In this document: in pieces, positions 54,549 through 63,934 of the stretch
How the letters are laid out: every line of letters starts with the position of its first letter
Position numbering within the stretch: position 1 is the first letter of the stretch
Origin: CBIHON01 sp966211965
Lineage (GTDB): Bacteria > Pseudomonadota > Gammaproteobacteria > Burkholderiales > Burkholderiaceae_D
Length of the DNA: 64,000 nt
Direction of reading: 5' to 3'
Assembly: GCA_966211965.1 (NCBI GenBank)
Contig: CBIHON010000006.1
Coordinates: 62,001-126,000 of the forward strand
The notes under the pieces: generated by a model
Told to the model about the DNA's origin: nothing
The model's database searches: none
The model's input: the letters and a program-made list of their open reading frames with translations, nothing else
Position numbers and translations under genes: made by a program

Positions 54549-57500
54549 CTACGGCCTAACTATATTTACTGTGGTTGGAGGTATTTGAGTACCTCTTGGG
54601 AAGCCCGGCTTGCCATTACCAACAACTACGGCACCCGATTGCTGAATTTCGGGGAAGCCTACCGTCTGATTTTTAGTCAACGGCGCAGTAGCAGATGCTT
54701 TACACTCGGTGCAAACAATATTTCCATTTTCATCACGCCCCATCAAGTCAATGCGCGTTCGAACGCCACTTTGAGTTTTAACGGTAACTTGTTGCACAAC
54801 ACCGGATTGAGTCTGCTGGAGTTGCTCCATGACTTGCCGCTCGAATGCATCACCAGCAGCTTTGTTTACTTGCACTGTACTCCCTGCCCCACTCTTCGTT
54901 GCCGCACCTATTGTCCCGCCGCCGATACCGCCACCGCCACCGATACCTTCCAAAATCGGATTCTCCCAGGCATTCTTATTGAGCCCGGCTACAACAATCG
55001 ACTCGTCGCTGGAAGTACCATTTGCTGAAGTGCCGCCAAAGTAACCACTGCAGGCGGCAGCAATCAATCCGCTCGGATCAGCCGCATTAATCGGATTATT
55101 GCCCACATATGCGTACAGATTCAAGTCATCCGCATACCCGATCGGATCTGTCTGCAAGAACCGCCCCAGCGCAGGCGAGTACATCCGCGCCTTGTAGTAA
55201 TACAGATTCAATGGTCCCAGCAACTGCTGCCCGGTGTACCGGAACCGCGTTCCCGCAAGCTGATTCGGCTCACCGAAAGGTCCGTAGCTCAGGGTCGAAC
55301 TTGACGTGCCCGCCGCGTCGGCGGTCGCGATCACGGAACCCTGATGATCGGCATACAACCAATTTTTATTGCCTGTCGTGCTGCCCTCATACCACACCAG
55401 CGGTTCGTCCATACCAGGACCATGCACGTAGCGGCGTAGCAGCGCGTTGCTGCTGTCGTATTCGGCCACCAGATCGGCACCGTCGTACAGCAATTTGGTC
55501 GTCACCCCGCCAATCGTCGTCGCGCGCATCCGGCCTATCGCATCGTAGGAAAGCGTGGCCGCAACCGTGCTGCTGTTGGCCGTCTTTAAGCGATTGTCCA
55601 GGTCATACACATAAGTCCATACGCCATCGCCGGACAGATTGGCGTTGCCGTCGTAGCTCATCGTGGTGCCGGCGACGGCAGCGTATTGGTTCAGACCGTT
55701 GGGGGTGTAGCCGACGGTGCCGTTACTGAAGCCCGTCCACTGATAGAGATTGTTGGTCGAGCTTTGGGTGCGGATTTTGCGCGCCTGGTCGCGCCCATAG
55801 CTGAACGTAACGTCTTGCGCGATGCCATTCAGATCCAGTCCAAGACTCGACAATACCGCCTGGGTGTCATAGCCATAGCTGGTCGTCGTGTTATTGCCCA
55901 GGCTGGTGGTGCTACGACGCGACATGTCGTCATAAGCAAAGTTGGTCACCAGGTTCGCCGCCCCATTCTCCTTGATGTTGAGGGGACGGTTGAGCGCATC
56001 GTAGGCGTAGGTGGCAAAGAAATTGTCCGGCCAGGTAATCCGGGTACGGTTGCCCGCCGGGTCGTATTGGTAGGACAGCGTCTTGCCGTCGGCAATGGTA
56101 TTCAAGAGGTGCCCGGCATTGTCGTATTCGTAGCTCACCGCGGAACTGCCGTCGGCGTGATTGGCGGCGGTACGCCGGCCAAGCAGGTCATACTCGAATT
56201 TGACATTGCCGACGTTGCCGGGATAGATACGGTCTGTCAGGCGATTCAGATTGTCGTAGATGTTGGTGACAATTTGTCCGTTGCGCTTGGTCTCGGTAGA
56301 AAGATTGCCGTTATTGTCGTAGCCGAACTGCTCGAAATCCGTGGTCGACGATACCGTACCGTTGGCCTTGTCGGGGAAGCGCGTCTTGAACAAGCGATCG
56401 TGGCCGTCGTATTCATACGTGGTGAGGTTGCTGTTGGCATCTTTGAGCGTCAGCAACTTGCCATTGAACGTGTAGGTATAGGCAGAGGCAGTTTGAGCCA
56501 GCTCGGTTCCCACGGCCCGGCGTATGGCTTGCACGCTGCCGTCCGCGAAATAGTCGGTTTCGGTTACGCGATTGCCGCCGTCGGCAGCGGCGATGTTTTC
56601 CGTCACCTGCCTCAGACGGTCGAGGTCGTCATAAGCATAGTCGGTGACGGATACCGGCGCGGCCTGGTTCGGGCATGTCGCGTCGTCTGCGGTCGTGGCC
56701 GGCCCCCAGGCTTTGAGCAATTTGCCGGAGGGCGTATAGCTGCGGCAACTCACGGTCCATTGCGTGCCGTACTGTACGGCGGTGCGAACCAGGCGGCCGT
56801 CCTCGTCGTAAGCAAATTTACTCAGTTTTCCCAGTGCATTGGTGCTCTGTTTCACGCGCCGTTCCGGGTCAGGGACAAGGTCGAGTGTATCGGCGACGTC
56901 GCTGCGCGGCCCATCGGTATGGGTCAGATTGCCGATCGCGTCGTAGGTAAACGTGGTGACCAGGTTGAGCATGCCCGTGCCGGCGTCTACCGTGCTGGTT
57001 TGAGGCACGTATTTGTTTGCGGCGTCATAGCTGGTGCTATTCTTTACCGTGCGGCTGGCAGTGATCTTGCTGGTCTGCGCAGTGAGCAGATAGAAGCTTG
57101 GAAAACCCGCCGGCGCGTAAGCAGTGTATTCATAGGTGGTACTGGGCCGCACGCCGTTCGCATCCGGCGGGGCTGTGACGGTAAATGGATTGCCCTGGGC
57201 TGTGTAGGTGTAATTGGTGACCTGCGAACGCGGGTCAGTCATCGACTCAATCTTGTTGAATGCCGACTCGTAGGTGAAGTCGGTGCGCAGGATCGGATCC
57301 GTAGTCCCCGGCTTCGGAATCTGGCTCACGCTCTTGACGTTGTGCGTGCAGCGCTTGTCGGCAGAGGCGCAGGTAGCGTCGTCGAAGGTGTATTGCACCG
57401 CATTGCCCTCGGGGAGCACACTGCTGGTGAGGCGGCCGTGCGCATCATAGGTATTGGTCGTCACGCGGCCCAGCGGATTGATGGCGCGTGTAACCCGGCC

Positions 57501-60500
57501 TGCGCCATCGAGATAGGAGACATTGCTGGTGTTGCCGGGACCGACTTCTTCGGAGCGGGAACCGGCAAAGTAATAGGTATAGAGCTTGCCGTTGGCGTTG
57601 GTCTGGGTCTGCACCCGTCCCAGGCTGTCATAGGTATTGGTGAAGAACGCCACCGTCGGATTGCTCGGATAGAACAGCTTGAACATGCGACCCGGCTGAT
57701 CGTATTGAAACGTGGTGATCTTGGCCGCCGCATCGGTGAAGCTGGTCAGGTCGCCGGTGACGGGATCGTAGCCGTAACTGACCGCGCGGCCATTGCCGTC
57801 GCCGACCTGGGTGATCTTGCCCGATGTGGACGTGATGGACAGGGTGCGCCCAAGGCTGTTCTGGACTTGAATGAGATCGTTGCCGGTGTAAGAGAAATTC
57901 ACTTGCATGCCGCTCGGATGGACGTAGCTGGCAATCTTGCCCGCCGCGTTGAAATTCATCTTGACCCGCTGCGCCGTCTCTTGCGTATAGGTGTTGTCGG
58001 CATTCTTGATCAGCCGCGCAGAGTTGCCGGGCGGCGGGTTGTAGGTCCCATCCGGCAATTTGACGAACACGCCGCCATTGAGTCCCTGGCGCACGATCAC
58101 GGTGTTGTCGAGCATCTGGTCGCCGAACCAGCGCTGGCCCAAAGTCGCGATGACCAGCTTGTCGATCGGTTTGGCGGCGTCCGTCAGCAGATCGATGGAA
58201 ACCATTTTCTCGACGAGAGCAGCTACCGCGTCCAGTGCCGAATCCTCTCCCATGCCCTGGAAGCCGTCCGATCCGACCGCGGCCGACACCGCGAAGTTAT
58301 GCGTCCAGCCTTTGCCCAAAGGGCCACCTTGCAGGCGCTGCCCAGAGCTATACAATTTCTGGAAACTCAGGCTGAGCGGGAACTCGCCGACGCCGACACT
58401 GATGTCATTGCGGTCGTAGAGATAATTCCCCTTGGTCATATCGATCGGGTCACCAAAGATTTTGCCGGTAGACTGAGTCAGTGAGCCAAAGGAACTCAGC
58501 ATATTGCCGAGCGCTGCCGTCGTATAGACCGGAGCGGATTGCGTTTGCGAGGCAAAGCCGCCGGCAAAGCCGCCGCCGATGATGGCGCCGATCGAGTTGC
58601 CGTTGATATCGAAATATCCGGCACCCGACCATGCGTTTTCCGTAATATTGCAACGCGTTGGCAAGACGAAGCGACGGCCAGGGATGCTCGTTGCGCTCTG
58701 GAAGGCGGCTAGTTGCGCCGACGAGCAAGACACCATGCTTGGCTGCACGGTACTTGTATAGTTTGCCCCGCTCGCGTCGAATATCTTGTCGTTATTGGCG
58801 GCGGCAATATCGATCAGCTTTACCGTCGAGACAGCGCTGATACCGGCCGTCTGCTGCACTGCAGTCGATTCAAAAATACTCGAATGCATCGCATTGTTGA
58901 AGAAGACCGCGTTTACCTTTGCGGCATCTCCCGATCTGCTGACGATGCTGACCAGATTCCCGGGAAGATCGACGTAGGGCGATTTGTCGAAGCCTGCAAT
59001 GCCGACCTGATGATGAAACAGGGTGTTTGTGTTGGCAATGCGATCGCTGATGGAGTCAGATAAATACACCTGGGCGAGCCAGTTCGCCGACAACATAGCC
59101 AGGCTGGATCCCAGGACCGATTCAGACGTATCGCTGCTGCCGGCCGCCTTGGCTGCATCGAGCCGGTCGCGGTGGTATTCCACCAGGCCTCTGCCCGCAG
59201 GCCCCCAACCGTTACCGATCAAATAGGTGCCGCCCGCCTTGATCGTCTGCGTTAAGGTCTGATTGGCCGCTGTCATGGCATAGGCGCCATGCGTAATGGC
59301 AAGGTCAACGGACCCGGTGGTCCCGGCCGTCACGGCCGTGCCGGTTGCCTGTACCACGCCGTCCAGGGATAGCACGGGCTGGCTGGACGCGTTGTAGGTA
59401 ATCGTCAATCGCTTGCCGTAAATGGCATCCGAGGTGTAGGTGCGATCGATGCCGGCATACTGTACCCGCAACGTGGGGCTATAGCTGGCAGGAATGTCAG
59501 CCCAATCTGTCGGCGCTACTGCGGTGTTCTGATACGGCAGTGTTATCTGCCGCAGACTGCCGCCGCTGTACGGCGCGATCGACATGCCGCCCACCACATC
59601 GTCCAGCAAGGCAGCCGGCTTGTTGGTTCGCAAATACGACGCAAGATTGTTGGCGTAAGTGGTCAGCGTGTTTCGTATGCCGTTGCGGTTGATCCCTTGC
59701 ACGTAGTCCGACGTGATGGTTGCGCCCGACCGTGCGGCCGCGAGGTGGCTTGCAGCGTTGTAGCCGCTTGCGGCGGCAAGATCGATGGCCGGCTTGAAAG
59801 TATGCGGTTTAAAACTGGGATCGAATACGTAGTTGACGCCGCCGATATTCACTTTGACCCAAACGTGGTCAACCGACAAACTCACAAGTCCCGCGACGCC
59901 ACCAGGGCAATTGACGCTTGCATTCACCTGGACATTTGAATAGGGGATCTGGCCCTGATTCAGCAAATTCACTACCGCGCAGACGTTAGTAGTATCAACT
60001 CCCAGCCAATCCTGAATCTGCGAAGCGGTTAAATTGATGCTTCCCTTCACAAAGGTCGCCGTGTAGCCCGACTCGCGTAACAATGCAACCATCAGCGAAG
60101 CCTGGTCGAATGCCGTACCTTGGTGATCCAGCACCGTCCCTAACGCGCCCTTTTGCGTTCCCCAGATTGGGTAGTATTCGATATTGTTCCTGACGTATTC
60201 ATAGATGAGGTCGGGATCCTTGCGCAGCGCGCGCGCCAGTTCGGAGATCGACGCCGGAGCGGACGGCGTGGCATCGGCCTGCACCGCAGCACCGACGGCG
60301 GCCTTGGCGCCGCGGTTCAAGTCTTTCGCAAGCGGCCGGGATGTCACAATTTTCTCAGCCTCTTCCGGCGTCACCGGCCGGCCGAATTTGACCAGGCCAT
60401 ACCCTGGCCCGCGCGGTCCGGAGATCATCTCCGGTTCATCCACGAACTTGACGGTGCCGGCGGCGCTCGACGCTCCGGCCAACACTGCGAGAATGCTGAA

Positions 60501-60539
60501 TCCAGCTAACCGTCCCCAACTGCACATTTTTAGAAACAT
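54549..60539 (-). CDS. Giant RHS-repeat polymorphic toxin with nuclease tip
   Basis: 1996 residues from ATG 60539, chosen because GGGAGA precedes it and the signal peptide (FLKMCSWGRLAGFSILAVLA) begins there. In order: a transglutaminase-like domain (about 110-250) in which the nucleophile Cys is replaced (GTAFDQASL) though His and Asp remain; a DUF6531-like start of RHS (PIDMTKGNYLYDRNDISVGV); many YD repeats such as YDNAGHLL and YDLDNRL; and the core end RFLQTDPIGYADDLNLYAYV with DPSGL near 1821-1825. The last 171 residues are a separate toxin with D1931, E1945 and K1947 in RTRIDLM and CTECKAS, a PD-(D/E)xK nuclease pattern. It is probably exported and shields its tip in the RHS shell. Confidence 0.88.
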   Translation of the reverse strand: MFLKMCSWGRLAGFSILAVLAGASSAAGTVKFVDEPEMISGPRGPGYGLVKFGRPVTPEEAEKIVTSRPLAKDLNRGAKAAVGAAVQADATPSAPASISELARALRKDPDLIYEYVRNNIEYYPIWGTQKGALGTVLDHQGTAFDQASLMVALLRESGYTATFVKGSINLTASQIQDWLGVDTTNVCAVVNLLNQGQIPYSNVQVNASVNCPGGVAGLVSLSVDHVWVKVNIGGVNYVFDPSFKPHTFKPAIDLAAASGYNAASHLAAARSGATITSDYVQGINRNGIRNTLTTYANNLASYLRTNKPAALLDDVVGGMSIAPYSGGSLRQITLPYQNTAVAPTDWADIPASYSPTLRVQYAGIDRTYTSDAIYGKRLTITYNASSQPVLSLDGVVQATGTAVTAGTTGSVDLAITHGAYAMTAANQTLTQTIKAGGTYLIGNGWGPAGRGLVEYHRDRLDAAKAAGSSDTSESVLGSSLAMLSANWLAQVYLSDSISDRIANTNTLFHHQVGIAGFDKSPYVDLPGNLVSIVSRSGDAAKVNAVFFNNAMHSSIFESTAVQQTAGISAVSTVKLIDIAAANNDKIFDASGANYTSTVQPSMVSCSSAQLAAFQSATSIPGRRFVLPTRCNITENAWSGAGYFDINGNSIGAIIGGGFAGGFASQTQSAPVYTTAALGNMLSSFGSLTQSTGKIFGDPIDMTKGNYLYDRNDISVGVGEFPLSLSFQKLYSSGQRLQGGPLGKGWTHNFAVSAAVGSDGFQGMGEDSALDAVAALVEKMVSIDLLTDAAKPIDKLVIATLGQRWFGDQMLDNTVIVRQGLNGGVFVKLPDGTYNPPPGNSARLIKNADNTYTQETAQRVKMNFNAAGKIASYVHPSGMQVNFSYTGNDLIQVQNSLGRTLSITSTSGKITQVGDGNGRAVSYGYDPVTGDLTSFTDAAAKITTFQYDQPGRMFKLFYPSNPTVAFFTNTYDSLGRVQTQTNANGKLYTYYFAGSRSEEVGPGNTSNVSYLDGAGRVTRAINPLGRVTTNTYDAHGRLTSSVLPEGNAVQYTFDDATCASADKRCTHNVKSVSQIPKPGTTDPILRTDFTYESAFNKIESMTDPRSQVTNYTYTAQGNPFTVTAPPDANGVRPSTTYEYTAYAPAGFPSFYLLTAQTSKITASRTVKNSTSYDAANKYVPQTSTVDAGTGMLNLVTTFTYDAIGNLTHTDGPRSDVADTLDLVPDPERRVKQSTNALGKLSKFAYDEDGRLVRTAVQYGTQWTVSCRSYTPSGKLLKAWGPATTADDATCPNQAAPVSVTDYAYDDLDRLRQVTENIAAADGGNRVTETDYFADGSVQAIRRAVGTELAQTASAYTYTFNGKLLTLKDANSNLTTYEYDGHDRLFKTRFPDKANGTVSSTTDFEQFGYDNNGNLSTETKRNGQIVTNIYDNLNRLTDRIYPGNVGNVKFEYDLLGRRTAANHADGSSAVSYEYDNAGHLLNTIADGKTLSYQYDPAGNRTRITWPDNFFATYAYDALNRPLNIKENGAANLVTNFAYDDMSRRSTTSLGNNTTTSYGYDTQAVLSSLGLDLNGIAQDVTFSYGRDQARKIRTQSSTNNLYQWTGFSNGTVGYTPNGLNQYAAVAGTTMSYDGNANLSGDGVWTYVYDLDNRLKTANSSTVAATLSYDAIGRMRATTIGGVTTKLLYDGADLVAEYDSSNALLRRYVHGPGMDEPLVWYEGSTTGNKNWLYADHQGSVIATADAAGTSSSTLSYGPFGEPNQLAGTRFRYTGQQLLGPLNLYYYKARMYSPALGRFLQTDPIGYADDLNLYAYVGNNPINAADPSGLIAAACSGYFGGTSANGTSSDESIVVAGLNKNAWENPILEGIGGGGGIGGGTIGAATKSGAGSTVQVNKAAGDAFERQVMEQLQQTQSGVVQQVTVKTQSGVRTRIDLMGRDENGNIVCTECKASATAPLTKNQTVGFPEIQQSGAVVVGNGKPGFPRGTQIPPTTVNIVRP

Positions 60540-60641
60540 GTTTATCTCCCTAACACCAATCCACGCCAATATTTTTTATTTGCCGCCAATACCTGACGAT
60601 TGACTCTCAAAGTCGAAGCAATGCAGCCGCATTAGTCCCGC

Positions 60642-61454
60642 TCAATCCAATAGAAATTCGAGAATCGGAATGATGTTGAACGAGCTGCTCGTTTTCGCTG
60701 CTGAAGGGGCACTACTGCCCGCACTATTGATTGCCGTGACCGAGCATGCGTAAGTCACACCGGAAGTCAGTCCCGACACCACAATCGGTGAACCGGTCCC
60801 GCTTCCGGAACGCGTAACTTGGCCGGCCGCCGTGCAGCTTGCAAGGTAGGAAGTCGCCGTCCCGCCGCCAGTAGCGGGAGTGAAGCGAATCGTGGCATTT
60901 CCATTGCTGACTGTCACGAAATTCACGGTTGGCGCATTGGGCGGCGCAACGGGACAGGCCAGCGTATTGAAGGTTTTATCGCTGCCATTGGTAGTCCCGA
61001 CACTATTCACAGCCTTGACCCTGAAATGGTAAGTGGAATTGCAAGCCAATCCGGAGACCGTCAAAGCGACGGTGCTGCCGGCACTGGCGGCCACCGATGC
61101 CGGACTTGCGGCAGCGTTCGTGCCATAGGCTACAGTGAGGCCATAATCAAATGTCACCGTAGTATTGGCGCCGTTGGCGTTCACATTGCCGTTGAGCGTC
61201 GCACCTGTTGCGGTGATATCGGTTGCCGCACTGGTAGCCGCAGTTGGCGGCGCCACGGTCTGGCCCGCAACCCGGGAAACCGAGAGCCGATTTCCGGCCG
61301 CATCGTAGTTATAGGTGATGGTGCCGATGGATGGATAACTCACCGATTTAAGGCGATTCAGGCTATCGTAAGTGTAGGTAACTGTATCGGCCCAGCTGCT
61401 CGCACATATGATCGCCAATGCGAGCGGCAATTGCTTAATATTGATCGTCTTCAT
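60642..61454 (-). CDS. Exported fibronectin-type III protein with one YD repeat
   Basis: 270 residues; ATG 61454 opens the signal peptide (MKTINIKQLPLALAIICA, cut near SWA); another Met at 61466 is possible. The N-terminal mature part has RHS-like YD units (YTYDSLNRLKSVSYPS, TYNYDAAGNRLSVSR). Two fibronectin type III or Big-like domains follow (GNVNANGANTTVTFDYGL, and a second from about 175). It lies about 100 bases upstream of the RHS toxin, same strand, and may help display or deliver it. Confidence 0.75.
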   Translation of the reverse strand: MKTINIKQLPLALAIICASSWADTVTYTYDSLNRLKSVSYPSIGTITYNYDAAGNRLSVSRVAGQTVAPPTAATSAATDITATGATLNGNVNANGANTTVTFDYGLTVAYGTNAAASPASVAASAGSTVALTVSGLACNSTYHFRVKAVNSVGTTNGSDKTFNTLACPVAPPNAPTVNFVTVSNGNATIRFTPATGGGTATSYLASCTAAGQVTRSGSGTGSPIVVSGLTSGVTYACSVTAINSAGSSAPSAAKTSSSFNIIPILEFLLD

Positions 61455-62203
61455 TCGGTTTGCCATCCCCCGGTTAATGATTTGTCTTGTATTCCGCAAC
61501 TTCTTTTCGGCCCTACCCATCATCCCGTCGCTGCTCAGGTCGTCCGGTGTCGTACAGCGGGCAACAAGAATGTCGCCACTCGCATGAGCAGGCAAGACAT
61601 CATGCCGAAAGCACTAATTCAAACGAACTACGCTCCCCACCCTTCCTGTACTGAATCTTAATCGCAGCGGATTAGAATTTGTTTGCGAATATGCTCCTTA
61701 AAGTTCGCTGCGCTAGAAAGCGTTTCTATTACCAAGCAAAATTAGGAAGCCGCTAATTTATAGAATCCGTACGAAGCGATCAGCACTATGCCTCCTCGCT
61801 TGATCTTACGGAGCCAACCTTACGCCGTTTCCACATATATGAAATTGACGACTTCTCTGTCTCTGTAAATTGCGCAACGGCCGCTCCTCAGTACGAAGAG
61901 GATCACGTTCACCATTTTTTTCGATAAACACCGACCTAAATGCTGTGCATTCCGCGTTGAGTCTGATATCGATTGCGTAGTTCGTGGACGCGGCACTGCA
62001 TACGGGATGGATTCCGTTGACGGTACCCATGACCGCGAAGGCGATGTCAGGATTCGCCGTGCCGCCGTTGCCAACTTGGGGGATACGTGACCACGCACAA
62101 ACTCAAATCTATTCCGCTGATCACCACAAACAAGACTGGACGAGAGTTTTTTCCAAAAACAAATAAAAATCCCTTAAATATTGGAAATTAATTCTCCGAA
62201 AAG
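61455..62203. other. Interval of about 0.75 kb without an intact gene
   Basis: No intact gene is supported. On the minus strand at 61806-62098 two frames each give protein-like pieces (VMGTVNGIHPVCSAASTNYA and VVNFIYVET), which may be a decayed small exported protein. No integrase gene or attI site is recognised here although the cassette array begins to the right. Confidence 0.4.
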
Positions 62204-62469
62204 ATGGTTAATATTACTCATCAAACGATAAATAAGATCGCACATTCGGCCGACATGGCGAGTACTGATTTCTGCGCGAGGCCTAAGTACCATTTTCTGA
62301 GTAAGGACCGTTATAGCCGGTTGGAGCAATTTCAATGCGCGTTACTAAATACCGCTCAAACAACTGGCAAGTCAGTGATTTTTGGATGAACGATCCCGGT
62401 ACAACATGTCCGGCGTCAACCTCATGGCAATTCTTGACCAGCCTCTACTTTCTTCGCATTGACGGATAG
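62204..62469 (+). pseudogene. Frameshifted cassette gene for a small exported-type protein
   Basis: One frame ends YSRLEQFQCALLNTAQTTGKS, and after a one-base shift the next frame gives FWMNDPGTTCPASTSWQF and LTSLYFLRID before a stop. The combined pattern (ALL-A-A-TGK, then C and a final LRID) resembles the small secreted proteins of the following cassettes. The start and signal peptide are not clear. Confidence 0.4.
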
Positions 62470-62474
62470 GCGAG

Positions 62475-62529
62475 GCCTCAACGTTTGTTATGAGGGAGGA
62501 GTGATAATGGGCGATGCCTGATGTTAGGC
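62475..62529 (+). repeat. attC-like site A
   Basis: A short site. GCCTCAAC (62475-62482) is a degenerate inverse core and GTTAGGC (62523-62529) is a perfect core (G|TTRRRY). It is about 55 bases, near the lower limit for attC, and could instead be an attI-type site. Weaker than the next two sites. Confidence 0.45.
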
Positions 62530-62670
62530 GTCCCCTTGATTGAAGGGTTAGGGCGCATTGGGAAGGTGAGGAATTGGTTCCTACAATCTTTCATGCTTCG
62601 CTGCTTGACGTGGTGCATGCTGCAATCCTTGGAACTCCGTTCGATGATTGAAGAAAGAGATGAGGTGACT

Positions 62671-63030
62671 ATGAAAATCGTTAAAGATCGTGTCTTGACG
62701 ATACTCGTGGCTGGGGTGTTGACGGCAAGTGGAAACGGTGCGTTTGCTCAGGCGGTAGGCTCCGTGGGTGTACGAACCATTAAGAGCTACTGGATTGAAA
62801 GCGGAGCGTATTTGACTGTGACCCCTACGACGCCGTTTGACAATCCTACCGGATGCTCTCAAAGCAGTCTGGCGATTATTCCCGCGACGCACCCGGCATA
62901 CAAGCAATTGCTGGCGGCCGTCATCCACGCCATGGCGACGAACACTCCAATATCCGCATGGACTAGCGGATGCTATTCAGCTTGGAGCCAGACCTATCCA
63001 TCGCTCTATTCGCTTGGAGTCGGACAATAG
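62671..63030 (+). CDS. Cassette-encoded small exported protein
   Basis: 119 residues from ATG 62671 with GAGGTGA upstream. The signal peptide (VLTILVAGVLTASGNGAFA) is cut before QAVG. The mature part of about 90 residues has three cysteines or more (TGCSQSS, SGCYSAW) and the pattern LLAAVIHAMATNTPISAW, which recalls the ALLxAxxTGK pattern of neighbours. No named function. It lies between attC-like sites A and B in the orientation expected for a gene cassette. Confidence 0.75.
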   Translation: MKIVKDRVLTILVAGVLTASGNGAFAQAVGSVGVRTIKSYWIESGAYLTVTPTTPFDNPTGCSQSSLAIIPATHPAYKQLLAAVIHAMATNTPISAWTSGCYSAWSQTYPSLYSLGVGQ

Positions 63031-63068
63031 ATTTTAATTTTTCTCCCGGGGAAGGCTCCTGGGCTGCG

Positions 63069-63142
63069 TCCTAACGTTTCCCTCGGGGGGCTGACAGCCG
63101 GCTTTGCCATCTGCAAGCTTCTCCTCGTTTCAAACGTTAGGC
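63069..63142 (+). repeat. attC site B
   Basis: 74 bases from TCCTAAC (63069-63075) to GTTAGGC (63136-63142). The ends CCTAACGTTT and AAACGTTAGG are perfectly complementary, and the centre contains a second hairpin (CTGACAGCC ... CTGCAAGC). These are the hallmarks of an integron attC recombination site. Confidence 0.75.
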
Positions 63143-63222
63143 CCACTTCAATTCACACCAGGTTTGGAGGATATAAAAATGTCAGTTCCCTGCGATTCAC
63201 AGATTTCTTAGAGGAGAAATTC

Positions 63223-63603
63223 ATGACTTCATTTCTTTTTCGTTCCAGTGTCAAACGTCTTTTGCTTGTTTGTATGGCGGCACTCCCATTGCACAGCAAT
63301 GCCACTCCAGGGTCCGTAAAGGGCCAGGTAGAGTTCGTCCGAACGCACGATGCCGCGCAATTTCCCGAATGGGCGCCACCCAAGTTTTGGTTTTCACTGA
63401 AAGGCGTGACGCAAGCCGGCGGTTGTACCAAGTGGTACAACTCCATCCTTTTTGTTATGAACGACAAGCCGTCCCTCAGTATGGTTCTTGCTGCGCAGGC
63501 GAGCGGCCAGGAAATCGCCGTGATATACGATGACTCGCGGATGTCCAATGGCTTGTGCGCGGCAAGCTACATTACGATCGGTAATCCAGCACCTCTGTAC
63601 TAG
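63223..63603 (+). CDS. Cassette-encoded small exported protein
   Basis: 126 residues from ATG 63223 with GAGGAGA upstream. The signal peptide (RLLLVCMAALPLHSNA) is followed by a compact protein with the cysteines of GGCTKWYNS and GLCAASYI. Internal pattern: KFWFSLKGVTQ, then LSMVLAAQASGQEIAVIYDD. The family is unknown to me; related pieces occur in the adjacent cassettes. It is the only gene of its cassette. Confidence 0.78.
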   Translation: MTSFLFRSSVKRLLLVCMAALPLHSNATPGSVKGQVEFVRTHDAAQFPEWAPPKFWFSLKGVTQAGGCTKWYNSILFVMNDKPSLSMVLAAQASGQEIAVIYDDSRMSNGLCAASYITIGNPAPLY

Positions 63604-63820
63604 CGCCTGTTATGAACTCAAATAGACTCTAAGGATTGTGAGGACCACTCCTTTAAAGATGCCTTTTATAGAGCGACGGCAATAGTACGGTACTGAAGAA
63701 GCAGGTTGGCATCCTTGTGGTACAGGAGAGCGGCGTAATTTTGTCGATTTGATTGAAATACTCAACGTTCGTCAATTTAACTTTGAGAAATCCAGGAAAT
63801 CACGCGCTTGTCCGGCATAG
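63604..63820. other. Non-coding 3' part of the cassette
   Basis: No gene is visible. Low complexity or promoter elements were not recognised. It forms the long untranslated part of this cassette before attC site C. Confidence 0.4.
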
Positions 63821-63898
63821 CCCTAACCCTCTCATCAAGGGAACGTCTTACAGCCAGTTTCGCCGTCTGTAAGACACCCATCATGCCAAACGTTAGGC
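63821..63898 (+). repeat. attC site C
   Basis: 78 bases from CCCTAAC (63821-63827) to GTTAGGC (63892-63898). The centre holds a perfect 9-base stem GTCTTACAG with CTGTAAGAC around the loop. Its core arrangement and the central ACAGCC-x-G-x-TT-x-GCC motif match site B. Confidence 0.75.
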
Positions 63899-63934
63899 AC
63901 CCTTCTCAACTCGCAACATAGGGAGATCATTCTC

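Noticed and set aside
55686..58484. Open frame of more than 900 codons on the plus strand
   Set aside because: It is antisense to the RHS protein. The repeated YD units lack stop codons in the opposite frame, and the translation shows no domain.
61455..62203. Integron integrase or attI beside the cassette array
   Set aside because: No tyrosine-recombinase motif was recognised on either strand here, so the array's integrase is outside the window or lost.
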